This document shows positions 1 through 13,800 of a stretch of DNA of 64,000 nt, one piece after another. The position numbers were made by a program, and so were the translations under genes. The notes under the pieces are model-generated. The model ran no database searches and had not been told where the DNA came from. It saw only the letters and a program-made list of their open reading frames with translations. The stretch's first letter is position 1. Every line of letters starts with the position of its first letter. This DNA comes from Eumeta japonica (taxonomy: Eukaryota > Arthropoda > Insecta > Lepidoptera > Psychidae): assembly GCA_005406025.1 (NCBI GenBank), contig BGZK01000147.1:372001-436000 (forward strand), read 5' to 3'.

Positions 1-620
1 TGGTTTTATTCATTAGTAAAGACTCATAATGAATAATGCCCTTCCAATGCCACAATACACATAACATTATATATTTGAGGGTTAATCCGGGTTTTGCTAT
101 AGTCTGTGAAGCTTGCTTGCCTTTTGACTATGATGTTTTTCGAATGTTCTTGTCATAGGTAATCCATTTTTCATCACTAATGATCAATCTTTTCTTATAG
201 GGTTCGGTTTAATAACTTTTCAATAATGAATCGCAATGAGTACACAATTCAGGACCTAAGTATTGCGTTTTTTTGTATATCCAGCTTTTTTCAAATGGGC
301 TAAAACTGTTTTTTAGTCACTCCCCAGCTCTTCAACTATGTCGTAAGAACTAATATGCAGATATTGCACTACTCTTTTTCAAAACGTCATCGACTTTATC
401 CGAAACAAGTCGACCAGAGCGAAATTCGTCTTTGACATCAAAATCACTAGACTGAAAATGTTGGAATCAGTTTTGTGCTACTCTTATCGACACTGCATTA
501 GGTCCATAGACATCACAAATTTCTTTCACCACTTGCATTGCATTTTTCCCTTTTTTATAAAAATCAATTGATTATCACAAAACCTAGAAACATATAAACG
601 AATTGGAGCGCAAACGTTTG
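1..620 (-). pseudogene. Degenerate mariner transposase fragment
   Basis: Read on the minus strand this stretch gives a recognisable but broken mariner-family transposase. The order of motifs is right: a helix-turn-helix-like part (KNAMQVVKEICDVYG, then VRVAQNWFQHF), then SGRLVSDKVDDVL, then the block around the first catalytic Asp (IISDEKWITYDKN), then IAKPGLTLK and a LCVLWHWKGIIHYE block. Several in-frame stops and frameshifts interrupt it, so it is dead. The fragment runs off the left edge of the window, so the C-terminal catalytic part is not visible here. It lies in an intron or upstream flank of the FIP200 gene, on the opposite strand. The family call is firm; the subfamily is not assigned. 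Confidence 0.85.
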
Positions 621-1689
621 ATCTAAGGATATAAAATAGCCATAGGTTTTTGGAAAATGAAAAAATTTGTAGAGTTGAATTGAATCCGAGCAGTTCTTGA
701 GATTTCTCTCAAGTTTATCTCTTTTGTGTGTTTTAAATTCCAAATTGCTTGTCCTACCTGAAAATATATATTTTAGGCTAAAATTTGTTGTCCATACCTT
801 TGCATAAAGTAGGCTGCCATAATAACCACCAGACCTATCAAACTTATTAGTCTTTAGTAAATTTAAATAAATTTTATATGCATTTTGTCTTTCACATCTA
901 TTTTCTGCTTAACATAGGAATTCAAATATATTTATATAGATTTTTTCTGTAAACTGGATGAGTTCTTATATCTGTATTTGTTATAAAATATTAGTCTTAT
1001 CACTTTCAAAGAAACGAGAGTGATAGTTCTCGATTATCATATATTTTTAAATTATCCATTTTATACTTACAAAAAAGAGAGTTGTTCGTTTGATAAGTTA
1101 CATGATGCACATGATAAAAGTTTGACCCTCAATTTTATTTAAACTACATGTTCATGATTGGGTCATGTAGCTGTGGATTCTCAAGTATATTTGGAGAAAT
1201 ATCCAGTGACAGATGGACAGTAATATAAGTGATAGCATAAGAGTTTTCATATGTACGGAAGTTTAAAAATAAAAAAAATGTCTATGTCAAAAATTGTTGA
1301 TTAAAAGTTGTAGAAAGAAATGTTTGTTTACTATTTAATGTACAAAGTGCACATACAAACTTCAAAGAAAATTTTGTAGTGTCTATTATAATAATTTAAG
1401 AGTACAAGACAAAATGTGTTAACAATACGCTATAAAAAAAAATTGATATCATCAATAAAAGACTTGTTTGGTAAATGTTCTTGTAGTAATTTAATTCTTA
1501 TTTTTGTTAGAAATTAAACCATAGAAGTAAGAAAGCTCATTGTTGCTGTGCCTTCTTTTATGGGCTTTATTACTTCCATGATTTTATTACACTGAAAATA
1601 ATACAATATTTGATTGAAGCTTTATAGCTTAAATTCGAAAATAGAACTTATATTTATGGATAATAATTATAAAATTTTTTTGAAATTAG
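621..1689. other. Intron of FIP200 gene, no exon seen
   Basis: AT-rich sequence between the mariner fragment and the first FIP200 exon in the window. I see no open stretch with splice borders on either strand and no clear repeat ends. It is presumably intron of the FIP200 gene, whose 5' exons must lie left of the window. Confidence 0.5.
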
Positions 1690-1862
1690 AACCGTGAGCG
1701 AGTAAGCAGTGCATGCGATCCTTCCGTATTGCCGACGTTGGTACGATCACATCGCTGCCAATTAGAGAAACTGTTGAAAAATCATGAAACTATGGTGGAC
1801 ATCAGGCGTCGTATTGCTAAGTCTAAGGATGAACTCTCGCATATATTGAAAGCGAGACTAGA
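1690..1862 (+). CDS. RB1CC1: FIP200 exon (first in window)
   Basis: The exon is open from an AG at 1688-1689 to a strong donor GTGAGT at 1863. It reads NRERVSSACDPSVLPTLVRS, then a basic, helix-prone part ending LSHILKARLE. An alternative acceptor at 1708-1709 (GTAAGCAG) is possible but leaves a different phase; 1690 keeps the frame open with phase 0. It ends in phase 2 (GA), completed by the A that opens the next exon. Confidence 0.75.
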
Positions 1863-4800
1863 GTGAGTTACGTCTATTTAATGTTACATCTGATCTGCAT
1901 TCAAATGCATTTCAATTTTAAGTTGTCCCAAAACTTGTTTTACAATGGATTTTGAGTGGTACATTTTGAAATTTGTGGCTACAATGAATACTTTGGAATC
2001 ATATACAAAATTCTATGTTTATGCAAAGTAAACTGTGTATTCACACTTATTTTTTTGTAAGGAATATGTTTTTATTTATTTTAGAGCCGTTTTGATGATT
2101 GAGAATTCAATGTCAGTACAAGATGCCCATCAAATGCTCAGTTTTCAATGTTTTAACCGGCTTGCTCGATACTTTGATATAGTGGAACAGTTGCATCGTG
2201 CACCGCATATGTTTATCCATGCAGTGCATGAGGTGGCAAGACGTCGCACTTTTTCGGATACATTTTTACAGGTTAGAAATTTGTGTCTAAAAGATAATAT
2301 AAATATTTTATTCCCTATAGTAAATGAAATAAATTTGGAGTGAGGTAGGATATTTCAAAAACTGGATATTATTTTTTTTCTAAAAATTCCAATTCATATT
2401 CAAAATAAAGTTTTTAATTTTTAACAAGTGATATATTCTAATTTCAATCTAACATTTTATTAATAGTGGGCGATGAATTTAGCCAATCATTTATTAAAAA
2501 TACATAATGAAGAAATCGTGAGACGTCAGGAATTTAACTCATTATTTCATGGACACTTCCTAAAGAGTTTATTCCCTGGTACTAATGAGTTACCACCAGC
2601 ATTTGCTACACAAGCGCCTGCTATTTTTGATGGCAATCTACCAAAATTGGAAGAAAAAGACGTCGAATTCATATCAAATATGTTCCCTGAATTAACTGAG
2701 AGTGTGCCATTATATGATATGGAATATGTCGTAAATTTCTTTAGGCAAAGGTTAGTATTTTTGAGTTCTTTAATCTATATAAATCTATTTGCACATTAAA
2801 TAGTAGATGCTTAAATAGGAATTTCATTGCATTCATTTTACACCATTACTGAAAAAGTAATAATAAAAGTAAAGTATTAATATAGTATAGTATAAGTAAA
2901 ACTAAAACATATTCATCACCATTTAGAATTGAGTTAGTAATAAGTTTTACTATGGGCAGTTGCTGTCCAAACAATTTTCAACCATCTACAACGGAATGGG
3001 AAAATACACAAAAAATAATGAAGAGATCAATAAATATGTTCTGGATTAAGTAAAAAAAATCATTCACTAGCACACAAAAAGCTTGCATTTCATTTGTTAT
3101 GCTGACACAAAAATGAAAAGATATTCAAATTGTAACTGGCGGCAAAAAACAGTTCTCGTGTCACAATCAGAAACATCACAAATAGCTCACAAGTGCCAAA
3201 GCTAAGCGATTTCTTTAAATGGAAAACTATTCCAAAGAAGCCTAGGAATGAGCATGGTAGTTCTGTGTAGGTTTTACATGTTGTAACTTTTTTGATTCAA
3301 GCAAGCAACAGTGATTACAGTTGTCTTTTGTAAAGGATTACAAACAATAAAGGAGATACTATTGGTTGATTGATTTTTGCAACATTAATATGTGTATTAT
3401 GTATGCCATTGTGAGTACACAAACTAAACTCTATCACTCTTATTCAGAGTCGCTAGTCTAACTTTAAAACGTGCTTAGACAACAGTTTAATGCGAGTTTA
3501 CAAAAAAGTCTATTCAGAAATCTTGTTTAATTTATAAACCCTGTTTAAACCTCGTCTAAACTCGTTTAAGGCAAATGCTGTTTAACAGTGGTCTAAGGAT
3601 TGTTTTACTGAATATTTGACATAGATTGTCAAAAGTGACATTTGATTATCGTGTTTTTGTCATCAAGTTAAAGATTGATTTCTATAAATTGCGAAGTCTT
3701 AATTCGAAGCGCATTCATAATGGAAAAATTACCTGAAATTAAAGAATTTCACAAATGTTTCAATAAATATAAATTTTATATAAATATGTATTTATATAAA
3801 TACATACTTTTCAATACTTGGATGTGGTACTAAATATTTTTAAAATACTTTTTGATCAGAATGTTGCCATTATAATGCTTAAACACTGTTTTAGTTAGAG
3901 TGCAGTCTAAGTGACATTCTGAATTGCTTAATGCCTAAACAGCTGTACCGTTGAACGATGTTTTAAATAAGGATTCTGCCTGAATAAGGCAGTATAATTT
4001 CAAAGTTATAGGAACAAAATGTAGAAATTCTTCAAAACCCAGCTTCTGGGCCAGTTGTTGCACAATGACTTGTTAATATTCCTAAAATTTATAAACAACT
4101 ACAGGAATATACTTCAATGCCAAGAAACAATGGAGGATGATTTTTTGTTTCCATTGTAATTATTTTTATATTTGTTGCATTAATACAATGACAATTGATA
4201 ATATAGATTAATGATTATTAAGAAAAAATATTTTTATGATTAGTTAGCACATATTTTTTATATGTAACAATCATATCTTGATGCAATAATAGGGGTATTG
4301 TCTGACACTGAACATATATTTGTTACCTAGCTTTCAAAACAATAAAATTGTAAAATGTCAAAGATTCTTTGCTATTCATTACTTGCAAAATAGAGAAAAT
4401 ATCTTTACATGTATTGTATAAGGTGATACTTAAGTTTGATGACAGTGTTTTGTAGTACATATTTTTGGTTTGGAATTTTAAAGTGTGGGCAACTTATTGA
4501 AAAACCATTCATATTTTGGTTATTGTTATAATTATTGAAAATAATAGTTGTATCTCATTTTTCGTTAATTAAAAAAGCTTTGAAATAAAAATGAAATTGA
4601 TAAAGTTATTCTTTTTGTTGACGTAAATAATAATCACTTAATTTTTATCTTTAGATTAGAGGTTGTTGAAAAAAGTGACAAAACAATGCAAGTTCAAACA
4701 GATTTTGATAAGTATGTATTGGAAAATGTTTGTACTATCATTTTATGAATCAGCATTTTATTATTATATTGACAGTATTGTTACATTTCGTTACAGAGGG

Positions 4801-7800
4801 TTCGAATCTGAAGCAGAAACATGCGAGTTCGAGAAATTGAGTACAGAGAATGCTCAAAAAATCGATACTTCGACAACGTGCGCGCCCGACACCGTGGCCG
4901 TGTCGACCATCACAGAGGTGCGGGGTATTAACTCGCTAGCGGTTATCCCGGAGAGTCCTCTAGTCGGGGAGGAGTTTGAAAACTCAGATTATTACATAGA
5001 AGAGTCTCTACCGTCGAGTTTGGAATGGGGCCGGGACGGACGTCAGGTCTACATCGCACTTAGCATTCTGTAGACGCTTACTACCTTCCTTCTGTCACCG
5101 GCCCCATAAATATAGATTAGACTGCAATGATATGCCTATTGCTTCTGTTATTGATTTTTTTAAAAACATAATTATTTTTATTTATTGCATCTCGTTCAGA
5201 CATAGACCTCTCACGTTCGCATTCAAAAGGAGTATTTGAATGAACATATTTACATGTGTTTCATGAGCTTTTCTTTTGCAGGAAAATATGGACGTGCAGA
5301 AAATCAATATTGAGAAATTAAAGGAGTTCCTATTCAAATTGTTTGAACTATGTAAAGTGAATATATTTCTAATAAGAGAGCAGTTATCTAAATTGCGCAG
5401 CGAAATCGATGGGCAAAATAAATTTATAGGAACTAATTACATGGAAATTTTAAAAGCCTGGGAAAGTAGCAACGATGAGATGTCTATCCGATTTCGGGAA
5501 GAGACTCAAAGGTTGACGGTGGATCATGAGCTGGAAATGAGTGATATGAAAAAAGTTGTTTCCAACAAAGAAGAAGAAATCGCAACACTTAAAAATGAAT
5601 ATAGTAAACTCGAAGATGCCCATCAGAAAGGATATGAAAATTTGGAATTAGATCATCAACATACTAAGGATCTATTAGAAAAAGCAAAGGAAGAAATAAA
5701 ATCTTTTGAAAAAAAACTTGAAGAAGCCGAAGTTTTAAAGCAAAAAGAGATAAAAGATTTACAAGAAAAGATGCACATGGATTATAAAGCAGAAATTGAA
5801 TCATTGCGATCAAGGTATTTTATTATCATATTTGACTAACACATTTAATATTTACTTGTCTTACTTTTGGTGATCTGTTCATTGATTTTATTAATGTGAA
5901 TAAACAAACAAATGACAATGATTATCCAAACACTAGGAGTTGGTCTACTGCAAGTGTTCCTATTTTTCAAATACCACATATCAAACACTGTACCTATTTT
6001 TTGCATATTTATTTAAGTAATGTACTTCATTGTTTATTTGGCACCAACTCAACTTATATTAAACAAATTGGATGGAATTGTGTTTTATCACTTTCTAATT
6101 ATTTGATATTGATGTAATATACAAAATGTATATTGATGAAATTCGGAGTATTGGTGTCTTGTATAAGCCACTACTTAGTTTCGTAGTTAAATAATAAAAA
6201 GAAATATTTCTAGGGAGGCACTCCAGGCATGTAACAGAAGCTGAATCAATTTCTTTCAGCAAATATCGTGTGGTACATACTATGACAGTTTTTTAAAAAC
6301 ACTAAGACTTCTAAGCAATTTTTTTGATTAATTGAATATATTTTTAAATAATCACTTTGAAGTTAACAGAAATTGTGCCCCATCCATTTATTTTCTAAAC
6401 CGTATGTCCAAAAAATATAAAAAATAATACAAAAGTAAAATTTAATAAATACTTTCAAAAAATGTTTTGAATTTGATGGAATATGCCGAATTTGAGTTAT
6501 TTCTGAAATACTACACTTTGTAACAAAAGGATGTAAGTGCTATAAACATACCCTCTTTTGCTGGTGCACCTTAATGTACACTAGTTTAAGAGTAATAGTT
6601 GATATACCTATTTATTTCTCTAGTTATAGGCGACAACAATGCTTATACCTGTTATGTGCGGAACATATGGAAAAAAATGTGTAACGACATAGTTTTTTCA
6701 TCTATAAGGCATTTCTTTGGAGTAAGGGCTTCGGAACCCCGAGCATAGCTCGACATGCTCTTAGCCGGTTTTTAGTAATCTTAAATAATTTTTAAGAGAA
6801 ATCACCTTTTTCAGGTTTCGATTGGTAGCGTTAACTAATATGGACCGATCTCCGTCGGAATCGAGTTTAGAGAAAATAGAGAGAACTGACGTCATAGAAA
6901 TCACGAGTCACAACGCCATTGTGATGCAAACAAAAGAAAATGCGGAAGTGGAAAAGGAACAGGCTGTGCAAGAGGCAATGGAAAAATGTGAAAAGGAATG
7001 GCAGCAGAAGTTGGAACAGGAAATAAGTAACTTGAAGGCTAAATATGAATTTGAGAGACAGGTGAAGAGAGTTTTATTAAATTACAAATGTATTGCAATG
7101 CATACGGTCATGACAATTTTTTTAAACAGTGTTAAAAAGTGTTATAAGCATTTATTCATCTTAATATTTAATATATATTACTTTTAACGTGAACATATGA
7201 GGATGGCGGTGACTCAGTGGTTAAGGGCATTGCCTTCGAACCAAGAGGTACTGGATTCAGTCCTGACCACAAAGGAATTGACCAATTAGTTTTGACTTAA
7301 TTCAAATTAAACTATTGCTCTGTGTCTCAGAGACCATGTTAAGCCGACCGATCAACTATTTTATAAAACATTTTCCTTTCTTTTTAAATTAACAATGTTC
7401 TTATTTAACATTAAAAACCTTTAAATTTCAATTTTTAAGTACTTTATTTATAGTTGATATTATACAACTAATAATTGATTAATCAACTAAAATTATGGAA
7501 CATAGAGTATATTTTCAGTATCCATGATTTCAATTTTTTAGGTTACCATAAATGATTCAGTACATCGGATAATTGAAGAGAAAGATCGACAAATAGAAGA
7601 GCTAAGAGAGCGAGAAAATAATCTTGTACGTGAATGCACTAAATATAAGGAAACCATTCAGCAGTTGGCTGATTCAGATATTAATGATTATGAAGAGATA
7701 CAGAAACGACTTGAAGCTCAAGTAAGATTTTTAATTAGTAGTAGTAGAGTTCAGATATTATACTTATTTGATGCTATTGAAGACACTCATCACAGAAATA

Positions 7801-10800
7801 GTCATGCCAGTGCTTTGTAATATTTTGGTAGTATAATAGCATCATTAACATATAGCATGACAGTTCTAGTAGGGTTATGCTAGAAATTGAAGTGCTAGTA
7901 CATTAACATCTCATACACTTTTTTGTAATTACAGGATATGTAACTGAATCAGTAGATTGTTAATCATATATTATAGTCTAAATTTTGAAACAATAAAATT
8001 GAATATAATATTGTACATACTTAATAATAGTTAAATGTCTTTGGTACTTCAATATTGAATTGAATAATCTTTGCTTAGGTGGCAACATTAGAAACTGAGA
8101 AAGTAACTCTTACACAGCAGATTCAAGATCTCAAGAAAGAGGTTGAAACCAGAAATGAAGAGGATAAGAGTAGAGAAGATGATACAGAATCCAGGTCTAT
8201 TATTTTTTTTATAGTTTCTATAATGTAAATGACCTTCTAACCGACTTCAGAAATGATATTAGTCTGTGTTATAATAAATAAATAGTATGTAAATAAACAG
8301 CATTGTGCCACTTTTTCCCATTATAGAATTTTATCTTCTAATTATAATGAGTACAATGAAAGTAATAATAAAGATGACTAGAAAAATAAATAACTTTTGT
8401 TAATTATTAATGAATCACATTGTATTGTTTTCAGTTTTATGTATGATAAGTATGATATACAATTACATTACATTTTTTTTCAAATTGTTCTTAAAGTACT
8501 TCACAACGTCGTGAAGAACGGGTACGTCGCGGTCGCTGTCACACCCCTTGGGGACTGCCCGCGGGTACTATCAGCCTATCATCTTGCTTGCCAGGACACA
8601 TTGTGCTAGTTTTGTGGGATCCTTCGCACAGGAATTATACTGTTATGCAGGTAAACATTGTTGAATTTATAAAGAATTAAATACGTCACCTCTTTATATA
8701 AAATTGTAATTATATTATTACCGATACTTTTACCCATATTATTACCCAAATAAGATATTATATTCAACACTAAATAACGATTGTAAAAATATTTTTTCAG
8801 GAGTCGTCGATGATGTACTTCGTTTACAGCGAGTGCTTAGCCGCTCTGGATTTGAGTATCAATGTGCGTCACGAAAACGAGCGACGTCTGTACGCCGTCG
8901 CCGTTGTGGAATCCAAAGAATATTGCTTTGCTAAAAAGGTTTGTCACTACTTTTCTACAAGAATATCATCCTCATACGTTTCTTCTCGTTTCCTCAATAT
9001 ATTTTACAAATCCATCATATAAAATTTTAGCGAGTATAAATTAATATATTTGGACACAGCACCATCTAGTCGCAAAGTAAGTACTGAGGCTTGTCCTATA
9101 GTTATCAGATAGTTGATAGACTACATTTATGCTTTTTTTTTTTTTTTTGTAAATACATACAGTAATCCATAAAAACAATCGGACTCAAAACAAAAATGAA
9201 TTTGTAATCTAATAAATATTTGTCTGGTGCGGAAATCGAACCCACTCAGTGCATCACATAGGGTCACAACCAACTGTGACAATCATGCAATTAAATAGTA
9301 TATAGTATGAAAGTGTAAAGAAGTGATGAAATATTGATGATTGATAATGAAGTATTTTCTGAAATAAAGAAATTATTGGGAATTATTAATAAATTACAAA
9401 AGTTTGTGAGAATGAAATCTTTTACTTAAAAAAATAATTTCCTTAATTCTGTAACCTATTGAAATAAAAATTTGGATATAAAATAGACTTAGAGTCACAG
9501 CTTTTGTGCAGTGATTATATTGATATTTGGAGAAAATGAAAAAATAATTACTTTAAAATGTTGATATTGGAGCTATTTCTTTTTGTAATAAATTTTAGTT
9601 GATTATTGTGTAATAAATGATTGAAAGTATACATTTATTTATAATGTAATATTATACAGTATGTTAATGAACAGCACCGCGTCACTTGTCTTTTGTAGTA
9701 GAATATAATATTTCTGTTTAATCTCTATTTTATTATTAATAGGTTAGCTTGATGCATAAAATAGAACAAATAATTTAGTGTGAAAAATAAAATTAGCGTC
9801 TTATATCATCAATGCCACCCGATTGCGTGGCGCGGCTTGGCAACATGTGTAACTAAGTCGCAGCATGCCGACTTTTGACGTCAAACCATAACGAAAATAT
9901 AACTTAGGTACAATAACAGATTCATGTTATTTTCCACGGGCATCATATACATATTAAGTGTACATTACCACTGGTACCTAAATACTTATTGTCACTAAAT
10001 AAACTCATTATTTACGTTGCGTCATGAGATTTTCCGTAAATAAAGCACGTGTGGCCTTTCTGCGTCGTGTTGCGTTAATACAAAAGACGCATGAATGATC
10101 AGGAACAGAGGAAAGTTTGTGGTGGAGATACAGCGGCAATATCGCACTATCGCACAAGTTTATTAATAAAAGTTGTTTTTTATTTTTGTGGTCGTGTTTA
10201 TTACTACTTTTATTGTGCTTATTGTAATTAGCTACTTTATAATATGAAAAAGTAGCATGGCACTGTTCATTTATTTACTGTATAACATAATATCTAAATC
10301 TCCATCAAAAATCAAACATTGTGTTCAGTATCAGTATAAGTTAAATCTATTTGATAGTTATGCAATGTTACTAAATTCAGAGATGAATTTATTAGTGTAC
10401 TTTTAGATATACTATTGTGTGAGGTGTTAATTCGCGGAAATCCATAATAGACACTTGCTTGCAACATGCTGCATGTTAATGCTAGTTGCAGGCAAGCATG
10501 TACTTTATAGTTCGATTTAACTAATATTTTGTATTGATTAAAATTTGATCCATAGTTTTTCATGTTTTGTACACATGTTAAGTATGGCAATTTGCAGCAT
10601 TATTCATTTTAAGGATGAAGTAAAACAATTATTTTTTTCTAATTAAAAGCTAATTTTTATTCTCATATTAAAGCATTTTATTTTATCTTTAATGTGAGTA
10701 AATTTTTAACAGAATTTCAAGGATTTCATATCCCCAATATTTTAATAAAAATGTAACATTAGAAAGTAGGTATAGTATATCTGAGAATCCTTTCATAAAC

Positions 10801-13800
10801 CAATGTAAAATTAAATTGAAATTATATATTATTTAATGTGAATTAATCATTATTTAATTTTAATTTCAAATGTTTGATTTACTTCTATCTAATGGTTGTG
10901 TAATAATATTAATATAATAATAAAACAGTTTGAACATTAATGCGCAATGGATTTCGCACAACATAAATAATTTGTGTATTGGACACAAATGGTGTTATTA
11001 GTTCATTAGATTATTGGTTTATCAATATATTCTAATCTATAAGTCATTAGTTCAAACCCACTATCAAGGTCATCTATTTTTGTTATGTATCTCAGAGCGG
11101 AAACCGGTACATGATGCCGCGTGGGTCACGATTCTACCGCGTGCACGTGCGGCCTTATCGTACACACGTGCCGCCGCCGTGTTGCGAGCCGCGGCATTCC
11201 CGGCCCCCCAAAGAAGGTCATAAAAACAATAACATCATTTACCTTATCACCTTTATCTTAATAAGTCTTGTTTATCCTTTATTTTGAAATTAGTGTTTTT
11301 TTTGCTGTTGTCATGTCATGTACTGTTAGTATTTTCAGTGATTAAATAATTAACTTATATGATTGCTTATTAAATAGCTATATATATAATGATACAAATA
11401 TTTTTTTGTGTAGTGTGGCCTTCTTTTGTCATTGTTTTATTATTATTGATTTTAATTATTTCATAGCACATAATTTTTATTTTTCTAAGTATTGTAGTGA
11501 ATTGCAGAAGTGAACTGTCTTTCTTTATCTAACTACATTAAAGTCAATTTACACCTCAATTTTACTAAAAATAATAAAGTAGGCTGGTTGTACAATAGAT
11601 GGATCTACAATAGTTTTGTTTTATAACAATTTTTCTGTAGATTCTTGATTTAATGCAAATTTCTGTCATTGGAGTGAATTTCGAATGCTTCCATAAAATT
11701 TTAGATAAAGAGGCAGCAGCTCGCCCTGCAGAATGCATGAAAAGAGCAATGCTACCGGTGTTCTCTGAGCCGCGTCTAGCCAAGAAGTGGTTAACCTTCA
11801 TGCATGCCCCAGGTCTTCGCTCTGTCTGTTCTTTTTTTTATTATAATAAAATATAATATTGTTATTTATTTGCACATGAGTTTGTACTGCTTATTGCTTG
11901 CGCTTCTTACCAATGTATTATTAATTTAAAAAAAATAAACGCAATTTGCTTTAAAGTAAAAGTAAAACGTTGTGAAACTTGGATCAGTTACTAAGTCACT
12001 AACATTATATGAGAAGGAAAATATAAATACATTTATGGAATAACCAGTTTTCTGTTTTAATGTAGTGAATATAGAATAACATGAGTTTAAGGGTAATTCA
12101 TTATTTATCTAAAGACTCCGAGGAGAGGGGGTTTTAAAAAAGTCTACATTACTTAATTGATTGAAAGTTGGGGTAAGAGCCATTCGTCTGTAATATTATC
12201 TAAGATCAAAGCCTTATGTAAAGCAACTATGAGATCTATTTTTTGATATTAATGTAACATTTTATTTATATATTCTTATCTTAAAAAAATTGAAAAGGTC
12301 ATTAGTTTCTTCACTTTAGGATTATTTGAAATCATACCTTTAATTATACCTTTAATACCGATGCCACACTTAGAGAGCTTGCTTAAATTTTAATCTCATT
12401 TTTAGCAGTTATTTAGTAAAGATTTAATGAACTGTTACTACCAGAGCCATTTTATTGTCTCTTATAGTAACTTAGTGACAATTAATTTTAAATAAACACT
12501 ATTTGTTACTTAATTATGAAGTGTTAATGTAACTGTTAATTTTCTATCGACATTTAACTATTCAGGAATACTAGGTAAAATCTTATGTAAAAAGGGTAAG
12601 GATTCTGAGAAATCTTATGTGTCCTTTCATGGGGTATGGTGGGGAGTCAATATGGTCAAAATCGTCCTTACGTAAATAATGAATGAGCCCTTAGAAATGT
12701 TTCGTGGGTTCTAATTTCAGTTCTATTTAACTTTTGTAAAAATATTAGTGGTTGAGAAAGTGAAATGATTTCTGAATTTGATATTTAGGGCGCATTCACA
12801 ATGTCGTCAACTGTAACTTGTTATGAGTTCCCATTTGGATATGTAAATTGAATGTCTTTTGTGCTCACATTTCTAGAAACAGGAAAAAGTGATAAAATAG
12901 GATCGAACTATAAATGTTACAATACCCGTGTCACCGGGAGTGGTGACGAATGACTGAGAGTGTTGAGTTCAAATCAAAAGATATCAGATTCAAATCCTGA
13001 CCATGTGCCAATAATTTACGTTAAATAAAACTATTCTCCCCGTGTTTCGTAGGGTATGTTAAGGTGTTGGGAAAGGGGTCGAATACTCCCTCTCCGCACG
13101 GTCGCTAACCGTTCCCTTTGGCTCGCGTTGCATACGCCTGTTACACTCTGGAACAGTGAATCGTTCAGTCTTGATTTACTACGCGCGACGATCTCCGACT
13201 TCAATATATATGTCACAATATCTAACTCTATGTTATATATCCCACCATTGCAATCACATCCCCTGAGATATAGAATGAGACTACGATTGTATTTCAATTT
13301 CAACACTATTTTCCATTTATTCAGGGTATACGATTGATTATTTTGCTTGTCTTCATATTCCAAAACTATTATTTGCTATAATATTTGGAGTAAAAACTAT
13401 CCCTTCTCAACTTTTTTTTTATAATCTTTTAATTCTTTCAAATTCCTCGTATCATGATATATTCATTATGATGCAAAGAATTTAAAATTATTGGAAATTG
13501 AGTTCCCATTTATTTTTGGAACGAAGTTCCTTATTGCGCGTTGTGAAAGGGGGCTAGACGGAAAAAATTCTTACGAAAAGTTGTCACGACACTTTTTGCT
13601 ATTTTTAGATATGTCGTTATTTTACTGCGCGTTTATTGGCGCAAGGTGACGCGAGCTCGGCGAATGGCGAGCGCTGATTGGTGGATCACACCGGGCACGG
13701 CTGGCATGAGGCCGCGCGACTTGTCTACGACTTAGCGCGATTACCGAGAATCGGTCGGGGTTATTTTCCATTAACAAATATATGTCGGTAAAATATAAGA

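Larger units (their letters stand above)
8939..11095 (+). other. FIP200 intron rich in mobile elements
   Basis: A 2.2 kb intron that splits the Claw domain. It contains a minus-strand SINE (about 9055-9300), a 624-bp inverted-repeat element (9657-10280) and a foldback-family fragment (about 10403-10500), each listed separately. I see no exon in it. Confidence 0.7.

Noticed and set aside
7200..7270. tRNA-like sequence as a functional tRNA gene
   Set aside because: Acceptor stem and anticodon arm do not fold properly and the sequence continues into a SINE body; other copies share that body.
11565..11856. Overlapping open frames on both strands (67 and 78 codons)
   Set aside because: No splice borders in phase with FIP200, no family recognised, and both strands are equally open. 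Likely repeat-derived or chance.
13056..13337. 93-codon plus-strand frame with HTPVTLWNSESFSLD
   Set aside because: Faintly like the end of a LINE reverse transcriptase, but only a few residues match, so it is not called.
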